Of a DNA stretch of 64,000 nt, positions 28,956-35,723 are shown piece after piece. The stretch comes from Planctomycetaceae bacterium (GTDB lineage Bacteria > Planctomycetota > UBA1135 > GCA-002686595): assembly GCA_011525785.1 (NCBI GenBank), contig WYBT01000056.1:208777-272776 (forward strand), read 5' to 3'. The notes beneath the pieces are model-generated. The model did no database searches. It saw only the letters and a list, made by a program, of their open reading frames with translations, and had not been told where the DNA came from. Position numbers and translations under genes: made by a program. Every line of letters starts with the position of its first letter. The stretch's first letter is position 1.

Positions 28956-30656
28956 ATGAACTCTCGGCGGAAGTTCTCTGCAATTTCGTATTTCGGCGCG
29001 GCGCTGGTCGCTTTCGCGGCCCCATCGAGCGCGGCGCAGTCCACGGAGCGGGTGAGCGAAGGCCCCGGCCCGGTCGAGGCCGACGGCGTGAGCCGGCAAG
29101 CCGCGCTCTCATCCGACGGGCGCTACGTGGTGTTCGCCAGCGCTGCGACCAACCTCGTGGCGGGCGACACCAATGGCGTCGACGACGTGTTCCTGCGCGA
29201 TCGCTCCACGGGCGTGACCGTGCTCGTGAGCGTCGACTCGCTCGGCCAGCCGAGCAACGGGACCAGCGCGCGCCCGTCGGTGTCCGCGGACGGCCGCTAC
29301 GTGGTCTTCGAGAGCGACGCCACCAACCTCGACGCGCTCGACACCAACTCCGCGCGCGACGTGTTCCTGCGCGACACACAGCTGGGCGTCACCCAGTTGA
29401 TCAGCCTCGATCCGGCCGGCCTGCAGGCCAGCGGCGCCAGCGGCGATCCCGCGCTCTCGGCCGACGGCAAGTTCGCGTCGTTCCGCATCCTCGCGGACAT
29501 CTACGTGCGCGACCTGACCACGAACACCACCAGCCTGGTGAGCGTGGACCAGTTCGGCGCGGGCCCCGTCGGCAGCTCGTTCGGCTCCTCGATCTCCGCC
29601 GACGGCCGCTACGTGGCCTTCTCGTCGCAGAGCGGGAACGTCGTGTCGAACGACACCAACGGCGTGTACGACGTGTTCGTGCGCGACACCGTGGCCGGAG
29701 TGACGATCCTGGTCAGCGTCGACACCTTCGGCGCGCAGGCCAACGACTTGAGCGGCGACCCGGCGATCTCGCCCGACGGCCGCTACGTGGCGTACTTCAG
29801 CGCCGCGAGCAACCTCGTCGCGGGCGACACCAACAACCGACGCGACGTGTTCCTGCACGACCTGCTCACGGGCGAGACCACGCGCGTGAGTCTGTCCTCG
29901 AGCGGCGCCGAGGGCGATGACCTGAGCCGGCGACCGTCGGTGTCGCAGGGCGGGCGCTTCGTGGCCTTCTACAGCCAGGCCACGAACCTCGTCAGCGGCG
30001 ACGCGAACGGCGTCGGCGACATCTTCGTGCGCGACACGCTGTTCGGCGTGACCTCGCGCCGGTCCGTCGACGGCCTGGGGGCTGAGTCGAACGCCGTCAG
30101 CGCCCTGCCCAACATCAGCGCGCTGGGCGCGGTGGTCGCCTTCAGCAGCAACGCTACGAACCTGGTCGCCGCGGACACCAACGCGATCGAAGACGTGTTC
30201 GTGCGCGACAACGGGCCCGAGCTGCCCTCGACGTATTGCACGCCGGGCACGTCGAGCTTCGGCTGCGTCGCGTCGATCAGCGCCTCGGCCAACCCCAGCC
30301 TCACGCTGGCCGCGCCGTGCCTGCTCTCGGTGGTCGGACTCGAAGGCCAGAAGCAGGGCCTGCTCTTCTACGGCATCAACAACACGGGCTTCAATCCGAC
30401 GCCCTGGGGCAACGGCTTCCGCTGCGTGAAGTCGCCGATCAAGCGCACGGGCACGCAGAACTCGGGCGGCACGTTCGGCGTGTGCGACGGCACGTTCTCG
30501 CTCGACTGGCACACCTACCAGGCGAACTTCCCCGGCGCGCTGGGCAACCCGTGGACGCTCTGGGAGCGCGCGTACGTGCAGGCCTGGTACCGCGACCCGC
30601 CGGCGACCAAGGCCAGCAACTTCTCCGATGGACTGGTGCTGACCTACCAGCCGTAG
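28956..30656 (+). CDS. Secreted TolB/PD40-like beta-propeller protein with planctomycete C-terminal module
   Basis: This 566-residue protein follows a strong Shine-Dalgarno sequence (AGGAGG, 10 nt spacing) and has a signal peptide (YFGAALVAFAAPSSAAQS). Seven or so near-identical blades of about 55 residues carry the pattern SxDGRYVxFxSxATNLVxGDTN, then DVFLRDxxxGVTxLVSVD. These are PD40/TolB-type blades and the number fits a closed propeller. The C-terminal module from nt 30234 (YCTPGTSSFGCVASIS, LLFYGI, WYRDP) is shared with three neighbours. Closely related in design to the protein at 22619-24349, so probably a paralogue. A strong intrinsic terminator follows. Confidence 0.88.
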   Translation: MNSRRKFSAISYFGAALVAFAAPSSAAQSTERVSEGPGPVEADGVSRQAALSSDGRYVVFASAATNLVAGDTNGVDDVFLRDRSTGVTVLVSVDSLGQPSNGTSARPSVSADGRYVVFESDATNLDALDTNSARDVFLRDTQLGVTQLISLDPAGLQASGASGDPALSADGKFASFRILADIYVRDLTTNTTSLVSVDQFGAGPVGSSFGSSISADGRYVAFSSQSGNVVSNDTNGVYDVFVRDTVAGVTILVSVDTFGAQANDLSGDPAISPDGRYVAYFSAASNLVAGDTNNRRDVFLHDLLTGETTRVSLSSSGAEGDDLSRRPSVSQGGRFVAFYSQATNLVSGDANGVGDIFVRDTLFGVTSRRSVDGLGAESNAVSALPNISALGAVVAFSSNATNLVAADTNAIEDVFVRDNGPELPSTYCTPGTSSFGCVASISASANPSLTLAAPCLLSVVGLEGQKQGLLFYGINNTGFNPTPWGNGFRCVKSPIKRTGTQNSGGTFGVCDGTFSLDWHTYQANFPGALGNPWTLWERAYVQAWYRDPPATKASNFSDGLVLTYQP

Positions 30657-30680
30657 TCCTGCGAGCGATCGCGAAGCGCA

Positions 30681-30721
30681 CAGCAGCGCCGAAGCCCGCG
30701 GGCCTCGGCGCTGCTGTTTTT
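30681..30721 (+). terminator. Intrinsic (rho-independent) terminator
   Basis: A perfect 12-bp stem (CAGCAGCGCCGA / TCGGCGCTGCTG) with a further palindromic centre (GCCCGCGGGC) is followed by TTTTT. It lies 24 nt after the stop codon of the secreted propeller gene. Confidence 0.9.
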
Positions 30722-30737
30722 CGTGTTCTGTCGAGGC

Positions 30738-30831
30738 GCGCCGCGGGTCAGTCGCGGCGCAGCTGTGTTCAACGCGCCGCGGGTCAATCGCGTCGCAGCC
30801 GTGTTGAACGCGCCGCGGGTCAGTCGCGGCG
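30738..30831. repeat. 36-bp tandem triplication at the 3' end of the kinase gene
   Basis: Three imperfect copies (period 36 bp) share GCGCCGCGGGTCA followed by GTCGCGGCG or a variant. The copy nearest the kinase contains its TGA stop (30820-30822), and the TCA recurs at 30784 and 30748. Each unit contains a short inverted repeat (GCCGCG/CGCGGC), so the array may also serve as a transcription terminator for the kinase. Confidence 0.8.
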
Positions 30832-31746
30832 AAGGAAGTCGACCAGATCCTTCTCCAGCTCCGCCAGGCCGTAGTCCATCACGGTCAGCGAGCGGTAGAT
30901 GATCTTGGAGAGCGCCTCGGGCGTGTTGGGGTTGAGGTCGCGCGGCGGCGGGTAGCTGAGGAAGTACGAGAGCGAGAGGCGCTCGACTTCGCCGCCCTGT
31001 TCGCGGCCGGCGTACTGCCAGGGGACCTCGTCGAAGGGCAGCACGCCCGTGAGGATCTCGTAGAGCATCACGCCGATGCCCATCACGTCGGCCTTCTGGT
31101 CGCGCAGCAGCAGCGGGTTGTAGTGCGGCGTGGTCGTGATCACGCGGCGTTCGTCGCAGCGCAGCGCCGGATCGATCATCACGGCGGCCCCGGAGGGCTT
31201 GACCACGATGTTCTCAGGCTTGAGGTCGCCGTGGTAGGCGAGCTCGCCGGACTTGGCCAGCTTCTGCAGCGCGCGCACGATCGACAGGAACCAGTTGAGG
31301 CGGATGCCCTCGAGCGCACGGATCTTCTCGCGCAGCGTCTTGCCGCGCACGTAGTCCATCACCGTCACGGTGCGGCCTTCGTGCGTGAACACTTCGCGCA
31401 CCCCGACGAGGTTGGGGTTGCGCGCGCGGCGCAGCAGCTCGCCCTCGCTCTTGACCAGGCCGTCGATCTCCGAGGCGTCGAGGAAGTCGATGCGCGCGCC
31501 TTCCTTGCGGAAGAACACGGCCTCGGCCGGGGTCTCATCGGGGCTGATGCCCTCGGGGCGGCGCTCGTTGGTGACGTCGAGGAAGCGCGTCACGTAGCGG
31601 CCGCCGCCGGCGATGTCGCCCAGCTTGAGCGCGACCAGCTCGCCCTTGCTGTCACTGGCTAGGTAAACCAAGCCGAAGCCGCCGCGCGCCAGGAACTCGC
31701 GGACTTTGTAGGCGCCAAGGTGCTCACCAGCAGCCAGCTTGATCAT
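30820..31746 (-). CDS. Serine/threonine protein kinase (Hanks-type), soluble
   Basis: This 308-residue protein is a stand-alone kinase domain without a transmembrane or sensor part. The glycine loop (RGGFGLVYLA) is at 21-30, the ATP lysine is Lys41 (VALKLG) and the catalytic loop is HGDLKPEN with Asp174. The metal-binding motif is DPA (192-194) instead of DFG, but the aspartate is kept. Between lysine and catalytic loop there is an unusual insertion (about 48-95). The protein probably phosphorylates Ser/Thr in the cytoplasm; targets unknown. ATG 31746 was chosen because the domain starts right there; a C-rich leader replaces a Shine-Dalgarno sequence. Confidence 0.85.
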   Translation of the reverse strand: MIKLAAGEHLGAYKVREFLARGGFGLVYLASDSKGELVALKLGDIAGGGRYVTRFLDVTNERRPEGISPDETPAEAVFFRKEGARIDFLDASEIDGLVKSEGELLRRARNPNLVGVREVFTHEGRTVTVMDYVRGKTLREKIRALEGIRLNWFLSIVRALQKLAKSGELAYHGDLKPENIVVKPSGAAVMIDPALRCDERRVITTTPHYNPLLLRDQKADVMGIGVMLYEILTGVLPFDEVPWQYAGREQGGEVERLSLSYFLSYPPPRDLNPNTPEALSKIIYRSLTVMDYGLAELEKDLVDFLRRD

Positions 31747-31885
31747 CGGGACAGTCGAGGGTGGGGGGTGGCGAGGTGGGTGAAGGGGACTTGCCGCGAT
31801 GTCTTTCGCCCTCTCCTGTGGCCCGCCTGAAGTCAAACCGCGCTGGCTCTTGCGTCGGCGACGCACTCGTCTCGCAGGTGGTCCG

Positions 31886-32336
31886 CTGAGCTACTGCCTC
31901 CTGGACTTTCGCGCTGCGCGAAGGTCCCAGGGGGCAGTAGCGAACCCACCACGATCTCAGCGCGGCCGAATGCCGCGGGGCGCAGCGGCGCTTCGGCCGA
32001 GGCGCCCATTGGATGCGGCGTGAAGGCTGCGCCGCAGCTGCTGCCTCCTGGAACCTTCGCGTCTTCGCGAAGGCTCCAGGGGGTAGCAGCGACCCAACCA
32101 ACAGCTCAGCGCGGCCGAATGTCGCGGGGCGCAGCGGCGCTTTGGCCGATGCGCCCATTGGATGCGGCATGAAGGCTGCGCCGCAGCTGCTGCCTCCTGG
32201 AACCTTCGCGTCTTCGCGAAGGCTCCAGGGGGTAGCAGCGACCCAACCAACAGCTCAGCGCGGCCGAATGCCGCGGGGCGCAGCGGCGCTTTGGCCGATG
32301 CGCCCATTGGATGCGGCATGAAGGCTGCGCTGAGTG
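31886..32336. repeat. Tandem array of three ~148-bp hairpin repeats
   Basis: Three units begin at about 31891, 32038 and 32187 (spacing 147 and 149 bp). Each has a hairpin (CTGCCTCCTGGAACCTTCGCG, a short loop, then its near-complement ending GGGGGTAGCAG), then CGACCCAACCAAC and a GC-rich spacer with CAGCGCGGCCGAATGCCGCG and GCGCCCATTGGATGCGGC. The second and third units are almost identical; the first is diverged. The same unit recurs inverted at 50001-50234. No transposase is nearby, so this looks like a REP/MITE-type non-autonomous element. Confidence 0.95.
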
Positions 32337-32360
32337 CGCGCGCGGCCGGCTCCGTGGGGC

Positions 32361-32768
32361 TCAGCGCAGGCCCGTCGAGAGTTCGGCCTCGACCAGCTCG
32401 GCCTGCTCACTTGCGCCCAGGATCGCGCGCGCGCCGACGACGACGGAGCCGGTTCCGACGAAGCGCGGAGCGCTCTGGTGCGGCTCGAAGCGCCACGCTC
32501 GACCGTGACCGTCGATCGCGCCGAGCTCCTGCCCGAGCGCGTTGCGCACGCTGTAGTAGTGCCGCGTGGGATCGTCCGGGGCTTGCGCAGCCGCGAAGCG
32601 CACCACCTGGCCCGTCACCTCGCCCAGCTCGAGCACACGCCACAGGCGCTGCGCCTCCAGCACGATCGGTCGCGCCTGCGCGACGCCCGCGGGCGCATCG
32701 TTGGACGTGGTGCGGCAGGCGCCGAGCCCGCCGACCAGCGCCAGTAGGGAAAACAATGCCGAGCGCAT
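32361..32768 (-). CDS. Probable lipoprotein of unknown function
   Basis: This 135-residue protein starts at ATG 32768 with RSALFSLLALVGGLGAC, a lipoprotein signal with lipobox LGAC, so it is probably anchored to a membrane by its N-terminal cysteine. The mature part has beta-rich stretches (RLWRVLELGEVTGQVVRFAA, TRHYYSVRNALGQELGAIDGHG, GTGSVVVGARAILGA) that resemble a small barrel or OB-like domain, but no family is recognised. It is divergent from the methionine aminopeptidase gene, and its 3' end lies 25 bp from the repeat array. Confidence 0.6.
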   Translation of the reverse strand: MRSALFSLLALVGGLGACRTTSNDAPAGVAQARPIVLEAQRLWRVLELGEVTGQVVRFAAAQAPDDPTRHYYSVRNALGQELGAIDGHGRAWRFEPHQSAPRFVGTGSVVVGARAILGASEQAELVEAELSTGLR

Positions 32769-32856
32769 GCCGCCTTTTCGTCGCGACGCGCGGCGGACTT
32801 TTGGCGCAGCGCACGGTTTGCCGCTCGGATGGGGGGGCCGTATCCTCCGACGCCGC

Positions 32857-33768
32857 ATGATTGCGCCCACGGACACGATCGCTCTGGACAGCTTCCGGCG
32901 CGCCGGCAAGATCGCGGCGGAGTGCCGCATCTGGGCCGCCAAGGCCATTCAGCCCGGCGTGGAGGTGCGCTACGTCCTCGAGACGATCGAGGAGATGATC
33001 CGCGCGCGCGGCGCCCAGCCCGGCTTTCCGGCCCAGTCCTCGCGCAACAGCGTGGCGGCGCACTACTGCTCGCCGCCGGGCGACTCGCTGCGCTACGAAG
33101 AGGGCGACTGCGTCAAGGTCGACATCGGCGTGCATGTCGATGGCTACGTCGCTGACACGGCGACCACGGTGGACCTCTCGCGCGACGGGCGTTGGCAAGG
33201 CTTGATCCGCGCCTCCGCCGACGCGCTCGCCGCGGCGATCGCGACGGTGGCCGACGGCGTGCCGGTGGGCGAGCTCGGCGCCGCGATCGAGCGCACGATC
33301 ATGAAGGCCGGCTACCAGCCCGTGCGCAACCTCACGGGCCATGGCCTGGGTCGCTGGAAGGTCCACACGCCGCCGCAGATTCCCAATCAAGCCGAGAACG
33401 GCGGCGGCCGGCTCAAGAGCGGAATGGTGTTCGCCATCGAGCCGTTCGCGTGCACGGGCAAGGGCTACATCACCGAGCGCGGCAAGGCCGAGGTGTTCAT
33501 GCTCGTGCGACCGCCGCTCAAGGCCAAGGGGCTCGATCGCGACGTGCTCAAGGACATCGAAGGCTGGCGCGGATTGCCGATCGCGCGGCGCTACTTCCTG
33601 CACCGCGATCCCGAGATCGTCGACGACACGCTCAACAAGCTCGCGCGGCAAGGCTCGCTTGTGCGCTATCCGCCGCTGGTCGAGGCCGACGGCGTGATGG
33701 TCGCGCAGACCGAGCACTCGCTGTACCTGGGCCCCAACGGCGTGGAGATCCTGACCGCCGGCGCGTGA
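32857..33768 (+). CDS. map: Methionine aminopeptidase, type II (archaeal/eukaryotic-like)
   Basis: This 303-residue M24A peptidase removes the N-terminal methionine from nascent proteins. The five metal ligands are visible: Asp89 (KVDIGVH), Asp100 (VADTATT), His162 (LTGHGLG), Glu195 (FAIEPFA) and Glu286 (AQTEHS), with substrate histidines near 69 and 170. The NLTGHGLGRWKVHTPPQIPN segment and the roughly 60-residue helical insertion after it (KGLDRDVLKDIEGWRGLPIARRYFL in part) mark the type II class rather than the usual bacterial type I. It is followed 19 bp later by a glycosyltransferase-like gene. Confidence 0.92.
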   Translation: MIAPTDTIALDSFRRAGKIAAECRIWAAKAIQPGVEVRYVLETIEEMIRARGAQPGFPAQSSRNSVAAHYCSPPGDSLRYEEGDCVKVDIGVHVDGYVADTATTVDLSRDGRWQGLIRASADALAAAIATVADGVPVGELGAAIERTIMKAGYQPVRNLTGHGLGRWKVHTPPQIPNQAENGGGRLKSGMVFAIEPFACTGKGYITERGKAEVFMLVRPPLKAKGLDRDVLKDIEGWRGLPIARRYFLHRDPEIVDDTLNKLARQGSLVRYPPLVEADGVMVAQTEHSLYLGPNGVEILTAGA

Positions 33769-33787
33769 GCCGCGCGGCGCGGGCGCG

Positions 33788-34489
33788 ATGAAGCTCGCGT
33801 TGGTGACGACGGCGCAGGTCCGCTCGTCCGCAGTCGGCGCGCACGCCGCGGCGCTCGCGACGCAGTTCGCTCCGCGCGTTGAGCTGAGCGTTTTCGTCCA
33901 GCCGCCGAACGCGCCGCGCGCCGACGTCGGGGCCGAGTTCGGTGTCGCCGCGCGCAGCGTGCTCGAGCTGCGCCCGCGCGAGTTCGACGCGTTGCTCTTC
34001 ACCGTCGGCGACGAGGCCTGTCTGGGCTTCGTCGCGCCGCTGGTGCGCGCGCTGGGCGGCACGGTGCTGCTGCACGATTGGGCCCTGCCCGCACTCGCGC
34101 GTGCGGCGTATCCCGAGCTGGCTGGCGGGGACTGGCGCGCGTGGTGGCGCGCGGCGCGCGAAGGCGGCCTGGCGCAGGCGCGCGAGGTCCGCGCGGGCGG
34201 CGCACCGGCGCTCAATCGCTCAATCGTGCGCTTCGCCGACTCGTTCCTCGTCCACGGCGCCCGGCTCGAAGCCGCGCTGCTCGAGGAGCGCAACGCGCCG
34301 ACGCCCATCGGAGTGGCCGAGGGCTGGGGCCTGGGGGCCGCGCGCGCGCTGGAGTGCGGCGCCGGCCGCTGGGGCGAGCTGGCCGAACTCTACTTGCGGC
34401 TGATGCAGCGTTTCCCGCGCCCGCGCTCCTCGCGGCGCGCGATCGTGGCCGCCAGCATCGACGCGCTCGTGCGGCGCCGCGCGCCCTGA
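33788..34489 (+). CDS. Glycosyltransferase-like protein (N-terminal GT-B half only)
   Basis: This 233-residue protein starts like family-4 glycosyltransferases (KLALVTTAQVRSSAVGAHAAALA), has a Rossmann-type alternation and a TVLLHDWALPALARA segment that corresponds to the LHDWxLP motif of mannosyl- or glucosyltransferases. The sugar-nucleotide-binding C-terminal half is missing; the protein ends shortly after SFLVHGARLEAALLE. It may be a truncated enzyme, a subunit working with another chain, or a relic. It follows the aminopeptidase gene by 19 bp, so co-transcription is likely. Confidence 0.6.
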   Translation: MKLALVTTAQVRSSAVGAHAAALATQFAPRVELSVFVQPPNAPRADVGAEFGVAARSVLELRPREFDALLFTVGDEACLGFVAPLVRALGGTVLLHDWALPALARAAYPELAGGDWRAWWRAAREGGLAQAREVRAGGAPALNRSIVRFADSFLVHGARLEAALLEERNAPTPIGVAEGWGLGAARALECGAGRWGELAELYLRLMQRFPRPRSSRRAIVAASIDALVRRRAP

Positions 34490-34511
34490 GCGACTACTGC
34501 CCCCTGTTGCT

Positions 34512-34612
34512 GGTTGTACGGTGCCAGAGCAATCTGTCCCACGCCGCGCAACGCAACGGGCAGCCCCGGCGCAACGGCGGCGTGGGACAGATTGCTCTGG
34601 CACCGTACAACC
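34512..34612. repeat. Long perfect inverted repeat (35-bp arms), MITE/REPIN-like
   Basis: The arms at 34512-34546 and 34578-34612 are perfect reverse complements, separated by 31 nt. The outer tips read GGTTGTACGGTGCCAG and its complement. The right arm ends 6 nt before the start codon of the next gene, so the hairpin sits in its 5' untranslated region and would also end transcription from the upstream gene. The GTACGG(T/A)GCCAG tip is shared with the hairpin at 43161-43257. Confidence 0.97.
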
Positions 34613-34618
34613 AACCTC

Positions 34619-35689
34619 ATGAAGCTCATCGCCTGCGCATTGATCGTGTCGTCGCTGTCCGCGCTCAGTTCTGCGCAGCAGTGCGGCGGCACCCACACCA
34701 CGGACTTCAGCTCGAGCTTCGACGGCGGCTGGACCTGGGGCGGACCCTCCCAGAGCACTCCGACCTCGGGCGGCTTCCCGGGCGCCTACCTGCGCACGGC
34801 GGGCATCGACACGTTCGCGCCGCAGCTCCGCACCAGCGGCGCGTCGATCTTCACTGGCGACTACCGCGCCGCGCGCGTCACGGCTCTGGGAGTCGATCTG
34901 CGCTCGTTCGCGATCGACTTCCCGAGCTCGTGCCAGCGGCCGCTCTCGCTCGTGCTGACCAACGACAACGGCACGCCGGGCAACTTCGCGGACGACACCT
35001 TCGTGTACTTCGTGTCGCCCGACGACATCCCGTGCGTCGACGGGCTGTGGCGCAGCTACTCGGTCGCGGTTCCGTCGCAGTCGTCGACGTTGCCGGCGGG
35101 CTGGAGCGTCGATCCCAACTCCACGAGCTCGCCCGCGCAGGTCTGGAACCGCGTCATCACCGACGTGAGCTCGGTGACTTGGTTCTACGGCGATCCGACC
35201 TTCTTCTTCATCTTCCAGATGTGGACCGTCGGCGCGGACAACTTGGCGATCGCCTTCGACGGCGGAGCGACGACCTACTGCACTTCGCAGCGCAACTCCG
35301 CGAGCTGTCAGCCGCGCATCCTCGCGGCCGGCACGCCGAGCGTCTCGGCGCCGGCGCCATTCCTCGTCACGTGCGCCGACGTCGTGAGCCAGAAGTCGGG
35401 GCTCTTCTTCTACGGGCCCGGCCGCCAGTCCGCGCCCTTCGGCGGCGGCTTCATGTGCGCCACGCTCCCGCTTCGTCGCACGCCGGCCCAGTTCTCGGGC
35501 GGCTCGAGCACCGGCGCCGATTGCAGCGGCGCGTTCAGCTTCGATCTCAACGCCTGGATCCAGTCGGGCGCCGACCCCGCGCTCCAGCCGGGCGCCGCGT
35601 TGTTCGGCCAGTTCTGGAGCCGCGATCCCGCAGCGGCCGCGACGAACATCAACCTCTCGAACGCCGTCGCGTTGAGCGTGTGCAACTGA
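34619..35689 (+). CDS. Secreted protein with planctomycete C-terminal module
   Basis: This 356-residue protein has a signal peptide (LIACALIVSSLSALSSAQ). Residues 20-215 look like a jelly-roll/laminin-B-like or PEP-CTERM-associated beta domain (SSFDGGWTWGGPS, VDLRSFAIDF, LSLVLTNDNGTPGNFADDTFVYFV). From nt 35276 the 137-residue module shared with three other local proteins follows (YCTSQRNSASCQPRI, LFFYGPGRQSAPFGGGFMC, DLNAWIQSGADPALQPG). No Shine-Dalgarno sequence is seen; the inverted repeat lies directly upstream. Probably extracellular, with an unknown ligand. Confidence 0.75.
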   Translation: MKLIACALIVSSLSALSSAQQCGGTHTTDFSSSFDGGWTWGGPSQSTPTSGGFPGAYLRTAGIDTFAPQLRTSGASIFTGDYRAARVTALGVDLRSFAIDFPSSCQRPLSLVLTNDNGTPGNFADDTFVYFVSPDDIPCVDGLWRSYSVAVPSQSSTLPAGWSVDPNSTSSPAQVWNRVITDVSSVTWFYGDPTFFFIFQMWTVGADNLAIAFDGGATTYCTSQRNSASCQPRILAAGTPSVSAPAPFLVTCADVVSQKSGLFFYGPGRQSAPFGGGFMCATLPLRRTPAQFSGGSSTGADCSGAFSFDLNAWIQSGADPALQPGAALFGQFWSRDPAAAATNINLSNAVALSVCN

Positions 35690-35723
35690 GCTGAGCGAGC
35701 GGCGCCGAAGCGCGCCCTTCGAT

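Noticed and set aside
31886..32336. CRISPR array or coding repeat
   Set aside because: The units are about 148 bp and nearly identical throughout, with no short repeat/unique spacer alternation; frames crossing them give repeated nonsense peptides.
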